DNA of 64,000 nucleotides from Ponticaulis sp. (lineage in GTDB: Bacteria > Pseudomonadota > Alphaproteobacteria > Caulobacterales > Hyphomonadaceae), in the NCBI GenBank assembly GCA_002692725.1, contig NZLU01000046.1, positions 531,747-595,746 on the forward strand. The letters are read 5' to 3'. Positions 54,112 to 63,874 of the stretch are shown here, one piece after another (within the stretch, counting starts at the first letter, position 1; each line of letters starts with the position of its first letter). Made by a program: the position numbers and the translations under genes. The notes under the pieces were generated by a model. The model was not told the DNA's origin. It saw only the letters and a program-made list of their open reading frames with translations, and did not search any database.

Positions 54112-54503
54112 TATGCGGCCTCCTCAACAGCCATGCTGGTGTCGCGAACGACGATGGTGAGTTGCGAGAACGGCTTCAGGATACGCGCTGCGCGGCCACG
54201 AGCACGGGCGCGAAGACGTTTCATGACAAGGTTCTTGCCCACATAAGCCTCGGCAACGATCAAAGAGTCGATGTCGAGATTGTGGTTGTTCTCAGCATTC
54301 GCGATCGCAGACTTCAGTGCCTTACGAACATCTTCCGAGTGACGCTTTGGCGAAAACTCGAGCTCAGCGAGCGCTTTCTCTGCTGTCAGGCCACGAATGG
54401 ACTGAGCAATCAGGTTCAGCTTTTGCGGGCTGATGCGGAGCATGCGCAGAACAACGCGTGCCTCGTTTTCAGCCTGCTTCGGGGGTGCCTTAGGTTTACC
54501 CAT
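54111..54503 (-). CDS. rplV: 50S ribosomal protein L22
   Basis: This 130-residue L22 lines the exit tunnel with the beta-hairpin [21 protein letters not shown] (near residue 98). It follows rpsS by two bases. Confidence 0.97.
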   Translation of the reverse strand: MGKPKAPPKQAENEARVVLRMLRISPQKLNLIAQSIRGLTAEKALAELEFSPKRHSEDVRKALKSAIANAENNHNLDIDSLIVAEAYVGKNLVMKRLRARARGRAARILKPFSQLTIVVRDTSMAVEEAA

Positions 54504-54505
54504 GA

Positions 54506-54784
54506 CTACCTCTTCTTCGCCTTTTTGTCCGCGCCATGTCCGTAATAGGTACGGCTTGGAGCGAACTCGCCGAATTTATGGCCGACCATTTCCTCAGAAA
54601 CGTTGACCGGAACGAATTTGTTGCCGTTGTGGACCTGGAAGGTCAGACCCACAAATTGCGGCAGAATGGTTGAACGACGCGACCAGGTCTTGATCACTTC
54701 GCGCTTCTTCGACTCGGCAGCCGCCTCTGCTTTCTTCAGCAGATAGCCGTCGACGAAGGGGCCTTTCCAGACAGAACGAGGCAT
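54506..54784 (-). CDS. rpsS: 30S ribosomal protein S19
   Basis: This 92-residue S19 starts [20 protein letters not shown] and has [19 protein letters not shown] and [17 protein letters not shown]. Normal length. Confidence 0.98.
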   Translation of the reverse strand: MPRSVWKGPFVDGYLLKKAEAAAESKKREVIKTWSRRSTILPQFVGLTFQVHNGNKFVPVNVSEEMVGHKFGEFAPSRTYYGHGADKKAKKR

Positions 54785-54796
54785 GTCTTAAACGTC

Positions 54797-55624
54797 CTAC
54801 TTCTTGTGACGGCGGCGGATGATGAGACGGTCCGTCGCCTTGTTCTTGCGGGTTTTTGGTCCACGCGTTTTCTTACCCCACGGCGTCACTGGGTGACGAC
54901 CGCCCGAGGATTTACCTTCACCACCACCATGTGGGTGGTCGAATGGGTTCATGACCACACCACGAACAGACGGACGCTTGCCCATATGGCGCTTACGACC
55001 GGCTTTACCGAGGTTCTGGTTCATATTGTCCGGGTTGGACACAGCACCGACCGTTGCAAGGCAACGATCCATAACCATGCGCAGCTCACCTGACGCGAGC
55101 TTGATCTGAGCGTACCCGTCACCACGGCCAACCAGCTGAGCATATGTGCCAGCCGAACGAGCCATCTGGGCGCCCTTCTCAGGCTTCATCTCGATATTGT
55201 GGATGATGGTACCCACAGGAATGTTTTTCAGCGGCAGGCAATTGCCTGGCTTGATGTCAGCCGTCGCAGACGAAATGACCTTGTCACCAACACCAAGACG
55301 CTGAGGCGCGATGATGTAAGACTTCTCGCCGTCTTCATACGTGATGAGCGCGATGTAAGCCGTACGGTTCGGGTCATATTCCAGACGCTCAACAGTCGCC
55401 GACATATCGAATTTGCGACGCTTGAAGTCGACCTTACGGTAGAGCTTCTTCGCGCCACCACCGATACGGCGGGCTGTGATGCGACCCGTGTTGTTCCGTC
55501 CGCCATTTTTGGTCAGACCCTCGGTGAGGGACTTCTCAGGGCGGCCCTTGTGCAGACCAGAGCGATCTACCAGCACGAGCTGGCGGCGACCTGGTGACGT
55601 CGGATTGAATGTCTTCAAAGCCAT
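54797..55624 (-). CDS. rplB: 50S ribosomal protein L2
   Basis: This 275-residue L2 is needed for subunit joining and peptidyl transfer. The universally conserved [20 protein letters not shown] block, with the key His, is present in the C-terminal domain. Confidence 0.98.
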   Translation of the reverse strand: MALKTFNPTSPGRRQLVLVDRSGLHKGRPEKSLTEGLTKNGGRNNTGRITARRIGGGAKKLYRKVDFKRRKFDMSATVERLEYDPNRTAYIALITYEDGEKSYIIAPQRLGVGDKVISSATADIKPGNCLPLKNIPVGTIIHNIEMKPEKGAQMARSAGTYAQLVGRGDGYAQIKLASGELRMVMDRCLATVGAVSNPDNMNQNLGKAGRKRHMGKRPSVRGVVMNPFDHPHGGGEGKSSGGRHPVTPWGKKTRGPKTRKNKATDRLIIRRRHKK

Positions 55625-55635
55625 ATCAGGTCTCC

Positions 55636-55941
55636 TTAAAGTCCGGTTGCCACGTCGATGGACTGGCCATCTTTCAGCGTGATGATGGCTTTCTTCACGT
55701 CATTCCGGCGACCTTTAATGCCGCGGAAGCGCTTGGTTTTGCCTTTTACAACAACTGTGTTCACAGCTGTTACGTTCACGCCGAACAGTTTCTCCACGGC
55801 CTCTTTGATCTGAGGCTTGGTGGACGTCATCGCCACTTGGAACACAACTTTGTTTTCCTCAGAGAGGAAAGTCGTCTTCTCGGTAATCACCGGAGCAACG
55901 ATTGTGTCATAGTGGACGGGTTGAGCGTCTTTAGCAGCCAT
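55636..55941 (-). CDS. rplW: 50S ribosomal protein L23
   Basis: This 101-residue L23 at the tunnel exit has [22 protein letters not shown] and [20 protein letters not shown]. It lies between rplD and rplB. Confidence 0.97.
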   Translation of the reverse strand: MAAKDAQPVHYDTIVAPVITEKTTFLSEENKVVFQVAMTSTKPQIKEAVEKLFGVNVTAVNTVVVKGKTKRFRGIKGRRNDVKKAIITLKDGQSIDVATGL

Positions 55942-55944
55942 GGC

Positions 55945-56883
55945 TTAGCCCTCTCCGTTGGCTGCTTTCGCAGCACGCATTTTAACGAGAAGACGCTGGT
56001 CAACTTTCGCACGCGGCGCTTCGCCGGCTACGATGGCTTTCGCCTGGCCAACCCAGTCTTCGTTTTTCGCACGGCTTGCAACGCCGACTTTCTCGAACAG
56101 CGCGTCAGCGTCTTTGTCAGAGATCTCAGCCAGCTTTGTCAGCTCGCCATAACCTTCAGCCGCAAGCGCTTTTGCAGACTTCGAACCCACGCCGTCGATC
56201 AGAACAACATCGTCAACAAAGCCAGCTTCGCCCGGCTTCGCGCCAGCGACAGCAGCTTCGCCATTGAAACGCGCGTGGATCGCATCGACCGCATCCTTGG
56301 TCAGAACCAGCGTGTTACGACGCAGAACGTCATACACGTTGAGACCAGCCGTTGGCAGAACGTCAACATTCGGGATGTTGCGAGCGGCGCGGGCAAAGCC
56401 CTCATTCAGCTCAACACCGCCGATGATCAGAGCATTCGAAATGCCGAGGCCTTCAAACGTCGCACGCAGAGCTTTTGTCTTGCCTTCGTCGAAGTTCGCA
56501 TCTTCCAGAACGATCAGGCTACCCGCCTTCGCCTTGGAGGACAGAGCATGCTTCAGAGCAAGCGCGCGAACCTTCTTCGGCAGATCGTGCGCATGGCTGC
56601 GGACGCGAGGCCCGTGAGCAACCGCACCACCGACAAAGATCGGAGCGTTCTTCGACCCGTGACGCGCACCGCCAGACCCCTTCTGACGAATGTACTTCTT
56701 GGTCGTCACGCTCACTTCAGAACGAGACTTAGTTTTGTGCGTGCCAGCCTGGCGCTTTGCCAGTTGGTAACGCACCATGCGCTGCAGAATATCGCCGCGG
56801 ATCTCGTCAATGCCGAACACAGCATCATCGAGTTCAACCTTACCGGCTTTCTTGGCAGCGAGCGTTGTGACTGCGAGTTCCAT
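55945..56883 (-). CDS. rplD: 50S ribosomal protein L4 with C-terminal extension
   Basis: The first 206 residues are a normal L4, with [21 protein letters not shown] and the [20 protein letters not shown] end. About 106 further residues follow; usual L4 is near 205. The extension contains [20 protein letters not shown] (227-246), a helix-hairpin-helix-like turn, then a helix ([17 protein letters not shown]) and a basic tail ([18 protein letters not shown]). The HhH region resembles the accessory domain on some alphaproteobacterial L21 proteins. The role is unknown; rRNA or DNA contact is possible. Confidence 0.95.
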   Translation of the reverse strand: MELAVTTLAAKKAGKVELDDAVFGIDEIRGDILQRMVRYQLAKRQAGTHKTKSRSEVSVTTKKYIRQKGSGGARHGSKNAPIFVGGAVAHGPRVRSHAHDLPKKVRALALKHALSSKAKAGSLIVLEDANFDEGKTKALRATFEGLGISNALIIGGVELNEGFARAARNIPNVDVLPTAGLNVYDVLRRNTLVLTKDAVDAIHARFNGEAAVAGAKPGEAGFVDDVVLIDGVGSKSAKALAAEGYGELTKLAEISDKDADALFEKVGVASRAKNEDWVGQAKAIVAGEAPRAKVDQRLLVKMRAAKAANGEG

Positions 56884-57677
56884 TACGCGTCAGCTCCCTC
56901 AGATTCAGCTTCCGGAGCTGCGTCAGCCTCTTTGGACTTTACAACACCAGGCAGCGCCACGCCCTCAGGGCGCGCTTTCTTCACAGCGTCACGCACTTCA
57001 ACCCAGCCATTTTCCGGGCCAGGGACATTACCCTTGACCAGAAGCAGGCCGCGCTCTGCATCGACGCGGACGATTTCCATGTTTTGTGTGGTGGTACGCT
57101 GAACACCATAGTGTCCGGCCATCTTCTTACCTTTGAAGACCTTACCCGGATCCTGGCACTGACCCGTCGAACCATGCGCACGGTGAGAGATAGACACACC
57201 GTGAGAGGCACGCAGACCGCCGAAGTTCCAGCGCTTCATCGCACCAGCAAAACCTTTACCGATAGAGATACCGGCAACGTCAACTTTCTGACCGACAGCG
57301 AAATGCTCCGCAGAAAGCTCAGCGCCAACATCCAGAAGCTGGTCAGCGTCAACGCGGAATTCCACGACTTTCGCTTTAGGCTCAACTTTGGCTGCCGCGA
57401 ACTGGCCGCGCTGCGCCTTGGAAACGCGCTTCGCTTTCTTCGCACCCGCGCCGAGCACAACAGCCGAATAGCCGTCATTCACGGTCTTTTTGACTTTGTC
57501 TTTCTTGGAACCGCGATTGATTTCGGTTTCGCGATCTTCCTCGGTGCGCACAGCCACAACCTGACAGCCCTCGAGAGAGAGCACTGTCACAGGCACGTGT
57601 AGACCGTCTTCAGAGAAGACTCGGGTCATGCCAAGCTTCTTGGCAATCAGACCAGAGCGTTTCGCTTGCTCAGGCAT
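56883..57677 (-). CDS. rplC: 50S ribosomal protein L3
   Basis: This 264-residue L3 is about 50 residues longer than usual. The core is normal: [13 protein letters not shown], then [18 protein letters not shown] and [20 protein letters not shown]. The extra length lies in an acidic C-terminal tail ([19 protein letters not shown]). It overlaps the rplD start by one base and begins where rpsJ ends. Confidence 0.97.
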   Translation of the reverse strand: MPEQAKRSGLIAKKLGMTRVFSEDGLHVPVTVLSLEGCQVVAVRTEEDRETEINRGSKKDKVKKTVNDGYSAVVLGAGAKKAKRVSKAQRGQFAAAKVEPKAKVVEFRVDADQLLDVGAELSAEHFAVGQKVDVAGISIGKGFAGAMKRWNFGGLRASHGVSISHRAHGSTGQCQDPGKVFKGKKMAGHYGVQRTTTQNMEIVRVDAERGLLLVKGNVPGPENGWVEVRDAVKKARPEGVALPGVVKSKEADAAPEAESEGADA

Positions 57678-57997
57678 TATCGGGCTCCCTCGAGCTTGAT
57701 CTCAACCGCCACACCAGCAGACAGGTCCAGCTTCATGAGCGCGTCGACCGTTTGCGGGGTCGGGTCAACGATATCCAGCACGCGCTTATGGGTGCGGATC
57801 TCGAATTGCTCACGAGACTTTTTGTCAATGTGGGGCGAACGGTTCACAGTGAAGCGCTCGATGCGTGTCGGCAGTGGCACCGGGCCACGTACCTGAGCGC
57901 CTGTTCGCTTGGCCGTTGAAACGATCTCCTTCGCCGACATGTCGAGGGCGCGGTGATCGAAGGCCTTCAGGCGAATACGAATGTTCTGTCTGTCCAT
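57677..57997 (-). CDS. rpsJ: 30S ribosomal protein S10
   Basis: This 106-residue S10 starts [19 protein letters not shown] and has [22 protein letters not shown], the loop that also binds NusB in antitermination complexes. It is the first gene of the S10-spc cluster. ATG 57997 is the start; the frame opens earlier at 58018. Confidence 0.97.
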   Translation of the reverse strand: MDRQNIRIRLKAFDHRALDMSAKEIVSTAKRTGAQVRGPVPLPTRIERFTVNRSPHIDKKSREQFEIRTHKRVLDIVDPTPQTVDALMKLDLSAGVAVEIKLEGAR

Positions 57998-58167
57998 GCT
58001 ACGTATCCGTTCGCACAAAAAAGCAGTTTAGACCCGAAGCAGCGAAACCCACCGGTTTGCTGCCGGGCCAAACAAGGTAAATTGTTCGGTTCGTGGAGGA
58101 TGCGTTTGCCAGTGTTTCCACAAGGGGAGACACCGTTATGCACGGCCACCTCATTCACGAGGCGCGA

Positions 58168-58196
58168 CACATATATTTTTGAGTCTGAGGTGTCAA
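58168..58196 (-). promoter_or_regulatory. Promoter of the S10 operon
   Basis: On the minus strand a consensus -35 TTGACA (58196-58191) is followed by an AT-rich region. Candidate -10 elements are TATATG (58175-58170, 15-base spacer) or TATGTG (58173-58168, 17-base spacer). The predicted leader before rpsJ is about 165 bases. Confidence 0.6.
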
Positions 58197-58543
58197 CAGC
58201 GTATTCATGGTTTCGTCACGGAAAAGCGGGGGTTCTGACGTGAACCATTACCACCCGCTCCTTTGTCGGTTTTTTATTTATTATGCTCGCCTCTGTGACT
58301 CGCCTTCGGCTCAACCCGGCTGCACCTGCGCACTTGCTTGTGATGAGCACCCTGAATTCATTTCAGCGCGGCAGCCCTGAGCGCGACCCATCGCGAAAGC
58401 GGCTTCAGCCGCGAAGCGGGCGGTCAGAACTAAATAACACACAAGCTACGGCGCAGGCGCAGCACCACCGCGTCACAGTCGCGGAAACGGTGCGAGCAAA
58501 CTCGAAAAACATCACCGAGCATACAATCACAGACACCACAGGT

Positions 58544-58574
58544 TTGACATTTCTCTCCCCTCAGCACCTTATTT
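58544..58574 (+). promoter_or_regulatory. Possible promoter of the lipoprotein gene
   Basis: A perfect -35 TTGACA (58544-58549) lies 19 bases before a weak TTATTT (58569-58574), about 35 bases upstream of the start codon at 58608. The -10 match is poor. Confidence 0.35.
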
Positions 58575-58607
58575 CAAAGACAGCTCTGAGATTCGGGAGG
58601 ATTGCTC

Positions 58608-59078
58608 ATGAAGTTTCTTTTCGCCGGTTTGGCCATTGCCGCTTTCTCGCTTTCCGCATGCGCGCCAGACACGCCCGAGCCGGCAGAGCCTGAAACAGAC
58701 ATTAGCGCAACGAGTGACGCAGAAACCGATGGCGAGATCACTCTCGTCGACTGTCTCACGCAGACCTTCACCTACCCGCTGAACTATCAGGGCGATACGG
58801 CAGAACTCACAGAGGGCACGTCAGCGGCGCTTGAGGAGGAATTTCAAGAGCTTCTCCCCATCGCGGCGAGTTGTGGTGGGGCGACCATCACGCTTCGTCA
58901 GCCCGTATCCGGCGAAGGGCCGCATCTGATCGCGGAAGCCCGCAAAGAGGCGTTCATGATGCTGATGAATGAAGAGTACGATGTCCCGCTCTATTTCCTC
59001 GACTCAGAAATGGATGAAAGCATCACCCTGCCCGATATGGCCGGCGCCGAAATTTTCGTCAGCTTCGAAGGCGAATAG
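58608..59078 (+). CDS. Lipoprotein of unknown function
   Basis: This 156-residue protein has a lipoprotein signal ending in the lipobox LSAC (about 17-20). An acidic, Pro-rich linker follows (APDTPEPAEPETD), and then a domain of about 110 residues with two cysteines that could pair (VDCLTQTF and ASCGGATIT). The later HLIAEARKEAFMMLMNEEY and YFLDSEMDE segments do not match a family I know. A GGGAGG site precedes ATG 58608. It is convergent with the DUF167 gene, 3 bases apart. Confidence 0.75.
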   Translation: MKFLFAGLAIAAFSLSACAPDTPEPAEPETDISATSDAETDGEITLVDCLTQTFTYPLNYQGDTAELTEGTSAALEEEFQELLPIAASCGGATITLRQPVSGEGPHLIAEARKEAFMMLMNEEYDVPLYFLDSEMDESITLPDMAGAEIFVSFEGE

Positions 59079-59081
59079 CGC

Positions 59082-59393
59082 TCAAAGGGTCGCCAGCTTG
59101 TCGACGAGTTGCTGCGGCGGCAAATCGACCAGAATCTGTTTGAGCCGGGCTGTGTCTCCGGCGTGAATTGCGGCCGCCGACTTCGGCACGCCGAGCCATT
59201 TGGCAATCAATTGGCAGACCGCCTTGTTGGCTGCGCCATTTTCCGGCACGGCCCGCACACGGACTTTCAGATAGCTCCGGCCGGCATCATCTGTGGCCAG
59301 CCCATCAATCTGGTCCCGGCTCGACTTTGGGGTTACCCGCACGGTGAGGAGACAGCCCTCGCCGAACGCCCGGACCGGAAAATCTGCGCTCAT
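59082..59393 (-). CDS. DUF167 (YggU) family protein
   Basis: This 103-residue soluble protein has the YggU pattern: LLTVRVTPKSSRDQIDG, the core YLKVRVRAVPENGAANKAV, then LAKWLGVPKSAAAIHAGDTARLK in outline. The family is widespread and has no proven function. Its start codon overlaps the end of the small membrane-protein gene by 4 bases. Confidence 0.9.
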   Translation of the reverse strand: MSADFPVRAFGEGCLLTVRVTPKSSRDQIDGLATDDAGRSYLKVRVRAVPENGAANKAVCQLIAKWLGVPKSAAAIHAGDTARLKQILVDLPPQQLVDKLATL

Positions 59394-59617
59394 GCCCGCT
59401 TTAGCCAGAAGCCAAAGGCAAATCCCGACAGGGGGATAATGAATATCAAACTCGCGACCAAGGGTGAGAAATCACCACTCCAGGCGAGTAGTGACTGCCC
59501 GGACAGAAACCTGACCAGAAACAGCCCGACCAATTCCGCAAGGAGCACCGCCAGACCGAGCCAGAGCCCCGCCAGCCATTGTCCTCGGCTAAGCCGGACC
59601 TTCACGCCGTCTGACAT
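59390..59617 (-). CDS. Small two-helix membrane protein
   Basis: This 75-residue protein has two predicted membrane segments (about 15-35 and 47-70) with a short polar loop and a basic C-terminus (FWLKRA). I recognise no family. The start codon shares one base with the stop codon of the RimB-RimK gene (TGATG), and its end overlaps DUF167, so it lies in a three-gene coupled operon. Confidence 0.75.
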   Translation of the reverse strand: MSDGVKVRLSRGQWLAGLWLGLAVLLAELVGLFLVRFLSGQSLLAWSGDFSPLVASLIFIIPLSGFAFGFWLKRA

Positions 59618-60996
59618 CAGAGGCGCTGCTCGCGTGAGAGCGGGCGGACTTTTGCTTCGAGGTTCTGGATGATCAGCGTCGCGATATCCTTTTCCGTCGC
59701 CGTTTCGATGCCTTCGAGGCCAGGTGATGAGTTCACTTCCAGCACTTTCGGGCCGTCATTCGTCCGGAGAATATCCACACCGGCCACAGAGAGACCGATC
59801 GTCTGCGCCGCACGGCGCGCAATATCGCGCTCCTCTTTGGTCAGTCGAACCGCTTCTGCTGTGCCGCCGCGATGCAGATTGGACCGGAATTCGCCTTCGG
59901 CCGCGATCCGCTGGATCGCCGCAACGACTTTGTTTCCGATCACAAAGCATCGTGTATCGCGACCGGCAGCTTCGCCGACAAATTCCTGCACCAGAAAGTT
60001 TGCTTCCAGACCGCGAAAGGCATCGACAAGACTTTCTGCCGCTTTGCGGGTTTCGGCCAGAACGACGCCCTTCCCCTGACTGGACTGAAGCAGTTTGAGA
60101 ATGACTGGCGCTCCACCGACCAGCGAGACTAGATCTTTAGTGTCTTTCGGAGAGTTCGCGAACGTTGTGACGGGCATGCCAATGCGTTCCCGCGCCAGCA
60201 ATTGGTGTGCGAGCAGCTTATCCCGTGACGCGGCAATCGCATCGGGCTGGTTGAGACAATAGGCGCCGCTATTGATGAACTGACGGAGAACAGCCAGTCC
60301 ATAAGACGTGATGGCCGGGCCAATGCGGGGAATCACCGCATCATATCTCGGCAGCGCCCGTCCATCATAATGGACCTCCGAGGCATGCGCGTCGATCTTC
60401 ATATAGCAACGCGTGGTGTCGATCGCTTCAACGACATGACCACGCGCTTCCCCAGCCTCAATCAGGCGCTTGCTCGAATAATTGTTCGGCTCTTTCGTCA
60501 GCAGTGCAATCCGGAGCGGCCGCTTTACAGGCTTGCGCTTGGGCAGACCTTTATAAAGATCGAAAGACAGGACGCCCTGCGCAAAAGAATGATTCGGATC
60601 GACCATCATATCGTCTGCAATGCTCGTGCGTCCGAACAACATCCGGTATTGCATGCTTTCACGGTTCGAAAGCGTTACGTCCACCGGCCAGGTGCGATCG
60701 CCGCACTTCAGTTGAGTCTGGATCACATATCGCAGTTCAGCTTCACCATTCGAGCTGGTGACCTGCCGACGGTCCACAACCGGAGCCGAACACGTAAATT
60801 CCAGAGAGAGGTCATCCGGATTGGGCTGGATGAGAAACCGAACCTGCGGTTTGTCGATCGGCCCAAAGGGCTCAATCACACTGGCATGCAGCGCAGAAGT
60901 GCGCGCACCGGTGTCGACTTTGGCTTTAATGGCCGGCAAACCGAGATCGGGAAAGGCAACCCATTCCTCCCAGCCCAGCGTAAAAGGTGAGGACAT
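59617..60996 (-). CDS. RimB-RimK fusion: retropepsin-like protease domain plus ATP-grasp glutamate ligase
   Basis: This 459-residue protein has an N-terminal domain (about 1-155) of the ATP-dependent zinc protease/RimB type, with the retropepsin-like motif [13 protein letters not shown] (D28). A C-terminal RimK-type ATP-grasp domain follows (about 160-459), with [20 protein letters not shown], a [14 protein letters not shown] loop, and the metal-binding [12 protein letters not shown]. RimK adds glutamates to ribosomal protein S6, and RimB trims such tails in Pseudomonas. A fusion would join both activities. It is close to the ribosomal cluster; the target here is not proven. Confidence 0.88.
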   Translation of the reverse strand: MSSPFTLGWEEWVAFPDLGLPAIKAKVDTGARTSALHASVIEPFGPIDKPQVRFLIQPNPDDLSLEFTCSAPVVDRRQVTSSNGEAELRYVIQTQLKCGDRTWPVDVTLSNRESMQYRMLFGRTSIADDMMVDPNHSFAQGVLSFDLYKGLPKRKPVKRPLRIALLTKEPNNYSSKRLIEAGEARGHVVEAIDTTRCYMKIDAHASEVHYDGRALPRYDAVIPRIGPAITSYGLAVLRQFINSGAYCLNQPDAIAASRDKLLAHQLLARERIGMPVTTFANSPKDTKDLVSLVGGAPVILKLLQSSQGKGVVLAETRKAAESLVDAFRGLEANFLVQEFVGEAAGRDTRCFVIGNKVVAAIQRIAAEGEFRSNLHRGGTAEAVRLTKEERDIARRAAQTIGLSVAGVDILRTNDGPKVLEVNSSPGLEGIETATEKDIATLIIQNLEAKVRPLSREQRL

Positions 60997-61153
60997 ATTT
61001 TCTCCTACGTCTCGCGAGCGGCTGTATAACTCAATTCGTAACGAGCCAAGCCTAAGAAATCATCCCCTCTGGCGAAAAACCTTTGAAAAACCTGACGTCC
61101 CGGAAAGTTCGTTGATGCGCCACCACGCGTTTCAGTATTTCGCCTTAAACGAG

Positions 61154-61159
61154 TATACT
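61154..61159 (+). promoter_or_regulatory. Possible -10 element of the histidine kinase gene
   Basis: TATACT lies 32 bases before the GTG start codon. The corresponding -35 region (TTCAGT, 61131-61136) is weak. Confidence 0.35.
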
Positions 61160-61190
61160 CGGCTTCTGAATCACGTCGGGGAGGACGATC

Positions 61191-63761
61191 GTGCGGAGCG
61201 CTAACACAATTCAGTCTTCTCTCCGGTGCGGCGTGGTTGGGCTTCTCATCTGTCTTTCGCTCGCTCTTTCTGCGCACGCCCAGCTGATTGGGAGAGACAG
61301 GAATGAGGTCTCGATTGAAAATTGGCCGGATGCCGCAATTTTCTTTGTCGAAACAGCCTTGCAGGAACGTGACGCCGTTTTGATCGATCCGGATTTCCGG
61401 TTTCGAAATCGGTTGAGCTCTGTCACTCCGGAGGAGAAGCGCCGCCTGCTCGAAGCCTTCACGTTTCAGGCCGCGATGGACTCAAATGCTGCGCGTTTTG
61501 AAGAAGGCCAACAAGCGCTGTCTGCCCTGGACGCCACAGAGGGAACGAAGCAGGCAGATGACTTCATGGAGATTGCTCAGCTCGTCTATCAGACACTGAC
61601 CTCCGGACATTATCTGGAAGGAATCAGCAAGGCCGAGGCTCTGGTCGAAAAGGATGGAATTTCGCCGCAAAACCGCATTCGGGCTATGCTGGCGGATGCC
61701 ATTTTTCATTACTGGAACAATGAATTCATTACAGCCGCAGACGTAACACGCCAGGCGATCCGGGCGGCTGAAACCATGCCAGAAGCGCCCCCGCCCCTCT
61801 GCTTCAGTATTTACACGGTTGAAGCGCTTGTCTTCTACAAGCTCGATGATCCAATCCCGGTCTTTCAGGCCTATAAGTCACTTTATGATGTGACCAAGGA
61901 TTTGAGTCTGCCGAACAGCACCGGCTCGATCCTGTTTGATACCGGAATGCTGTTGAGCAAATCTGGCGAGAGCGATGCGGCCCTCAAGGTTGCCGATATG
62001 CTGGCACAGGCCAATCCCACGCACAACATAATGGGGCAGAGATTCAACGCACTCTATCTGTGTGGTGGCGTTCACTATCGCATGGAAAATTATGGTGCAG
62101 CACTCGACTGCTTCTTGTCTGCCGAGCCTTTCGTACCAAAAACTGAGGCGCGTGCAGCGGCATGGGCCAAACTTCTGGTCAAATCCGCTATTGGTGCTGG
62201 CGAGATCACAACGGCGCGGCGCTATTTCGAAACGCTCTCAACTTATCCCTCTCTGACTGAAATTCTCAACGAGCGCATCGATATTGCGCTGACAGAGGCC
62301 AGCTTATTGGAAGCCGAGGGTCGTTTGTCTGACGCGCTTACAGCCCAGCGCCTCGCTTACACTCTGAAGTCAGAAGATCTTGAGGCCGATCTGCAACAGA
62401 CATCCGACTCTCAGCTCAACTTCCTGAAAGAGGAAGCAAACCGATTGGACGAACGAACTCAACTGCTCGAAACGCAGAACAATCTTCAAAGCCAGGCGAT
62501 CATGCTCTATCAGTGGCTGAGCGGGCTTGGCATTCTGCTATTGCTGTCGGGTGCCGCTTTCGTTTTTCTCTTCTATCGAAAACAGAAAGACTTTTTGCGT
62601 GTGCGCGATGAAGCCTTGCGGCTCAGCGAAGTAAAGTCAGACTTTCTGGCCAATATGAGTCATGAAGTGCGGACCCCGATGAACGGCGTTCTGGGAATGG
62701 CCAGCGCCCTCAAAAAGACCCCGCTCTCCAGAGCTCAGTCTGATCTTGTCGGGGTTATTGAACGATCGGCCGAAGCAATGATCCGTATTCTGGACGATGT
62801 TCTGGATCTGGCGCGTGTCGAGTCAGGAACGCTGCCTATCACTCCGATCGCGTTCAGCCCGGTTGAGCTATTGTGGGACATGAAGAAATTTTATGTCCGT
62901 GATCTGGATTATCAGAGCCTAGAACTCAGCTTTTCAAGCGATATTGATCCAGCTGTCAGGCTTATCGGCGATCCGCTTCGCCTCAGGCAGGTTTATGACA
63001 ACCTCATTACCAATGCTCTGAAATTTACCGAAACGGGCTTTGTGAAGGTCGAGATCTGGCTCTCGTCAGATGCAGAAGACGCCTCAATGGCTGAGCTTTG
63101 CTTTTCTGCGACCGATTCAGGTATCGGCATGGAAAGCTCGCAGATCGAACACCTCTTCGAGCCTTTTACGCAAGCGGATAACTCCCGCACCCGGCGCTAT
63201 GGAGGCACCGGTCTTGGCCTGTCCATCAGCCGGAAGATCATCCAACAAATGGGCGGCAGAATTGATGTGGTGTCGACGGTCAATGAAGGATCGACATTCA
63301 CAGTTCGTCTGTCATTGCCAAAACAAATGGCAGCCCCCCAGCCAGACACATCCATCGACGAACCAGACTCCCATCTTCCGGTCGGTCTCAAAATTCTGAT
63401 CGTGGAAGATCATCCGGTTAATCGCCGGGTTGCAGAGACTCTGTTCAACAGTCTCGGATTTACCCCACAACTGGTTGAAGACGGCAAAGCCGCTATCGAG
63501 CTCTATGCTGAAAAGTCTTTTGATCTCGTACTCCTGGACATTCAGATGCCAGACCTTGACGGCTTTCAGGTTCTTAAGGAGATGCAGCGGATTGATCGCC
63601 AGCAAAGCCGCCCTGCCCCACGTTATGTGGCCTTTACGGCCAATGCTATGAACCACCAGCGTGAGCTATATAGAGCACGTGGGTTCGATGCGCTGATGGT
63701 CAAACCGATCCATCCTCAAGATATCGTTCGGCAAATCACGTCGTTTAAGCAATCGGCCTGA
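61191..63761 (+). CDS. Hybrid histidine kinase with predicted periplasmic helical-repeat sensor
   Basis: This 856-residue protein has a signal peptide (1-30, SAHAQ), and then a long periplasmic region (about 31-435) rich in paired helices resembling tetratricopeptide repeats (for example AALKVADMLAQANP). A membrane segment lies at about 440-462, followed by a coiled stalk, the HisKA box NMSHEVRTPMNG (H491), HATPase_c motifs N608, DSGIGM (642-647) and GGTGLGLS, and a REC domain with D783 (LLDIQMP). The internal receiver suggests a phosphorelay through an unlinked partner. GTG 61191 follows GGGGAGGA. No response regulator is adjacent. Confidence 0.92.
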   Translation: MRSANTIQSSLRCGVVGLLICLSLALSAHAQLIGRDRNEVSIENWPDAAIFFVETALQERDAVLIDPDFRFRNRLSSVTPEEKRRLLEAFTFQAAMDSNAARFEEGQQALSALDATEGTKQADDFMEIAQLVYQTLTSGHYLEGISKAEALVEKDGISPQNRIRAMLADAIFHYWNNEFITAADVTRQAIRAAETMPEAPPPLCFSIYTVEALVFYKLDDPIPVFQAYKSLYDVTKDLSLPNSTGSILFDTGMLLSKSGESDAALKVADMLAQANPTHNIMGQRFNALYLCGGVHYRMENYGAALDCFLSAEPFVPKTEARAAAWAKLLVKSAIGAGEITTARRYFETLSTYPSLTEILNERIDIALTEASLLEAEGRLSDALTAQRLAYTLKSEDLEADLQQTSDSQLNFLKEEANRLDERTQLLETQNNLQSQAIMLYQWLSGLGILLLLSGAAFVFLFYRKQKDFLRVRDEALRLSEVKSDFLANMSHEVRTPMNGVLGMASALKKTPLSRAQSDLVGVIERSAEAMIRILDDVLDLARVESGTLPITPIAFSPVELLWDMKKFYVRDLDYQSLELSFSSDIDPAVRLIGDPLRLRQVYDNLITNALKFTETGFVKVEIWLSSDAEDASMAELCFSATDSGIGMESSQIEHLFEPFTQADNSRTRRYGGTGLGLSISRKIIQQMGGRIDVVSTVNEGSTFTVRLSLPKQMAAPQPDTSIDEPDSHLPVGLKILIVEDHPVNRRVAETLFNSLGFTPQLVEDGKAAIELYAEKSFDLVLLDIQMPDLDGFQVLKEMQRIDRQQSRPAPRYVAFTANAMNHQRELYRARGFDALMVKPIHPQDIVRQITSFKQSA

Positions 63762-63778
63762 CAAGCTTTGCCAGACAC

Positions 63779-63808
63779 AAAAAAGCCCGCTGTTTCCAGC
63801 GGGCTTTT
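63779..63808. terminator. Bidirectional terminator between the kinase and tuf
   Basis: AAAAGCCCGCTG (63781-63792) pairs exactly with CAGCGGGCTTTT (63797-63808) around TTTC, giving a perfect 12-bp stem with A and T ends. It serves both the kinase gene and tuf on the minus strand. Confidence 0.92.
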
Positions 63809-63874
63809 CAAATCAGATCAGTCTCGTTGAACGAGATCCCGGATCAGGTCCAGGATTGTCTCATAGGCTGACGC

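Larger units (their letters stand above)
58019..58607. other. Leader and intergenic region upstream of rpsJ and the lipoprotein gene
   Basis: No gene is convincing in these bases: ORFs on the plus strand have no coding character or family. The left part is the S10-operon leader on the minus strand, downstream of the promoter near 58170-58196. A small hairpin, GCGGC-TTCA-GCCGC, lies at 58399-58412, and a possible promoter for the lipoprotein gene is near 58544. Confidence 0.5.

Noticed and set aside
52864..54246. 460-codon open frame on the plus strand opposite rpmC, rplP, rpsC and rplV
   Set aside because: It runs antisense across five confident ribosomal genes and has no recognisable domain. 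It is a codon-bias shadow.
55609..57102. 497-codon open frame on the plus strand opposite rplW, rplD and rplC
   Set aside because: Same reason: it is fully antisense to ribosomal protein genes and lacks any family pattern.
58283..58693. 136-codon plus-strand ORF upstream of the lipoprotein gene
   Set aside because: It overlaps the lipoprotein gene in another frame, has no ribosome site and no coding-like composition.
63809..63874. tRNA gene downstream of tuf
   Set aside because: A tRNA-Trp often follows tuf in alphaproteobacteria, but this 66-base gap has no cloverleaf or T-loop sequence.
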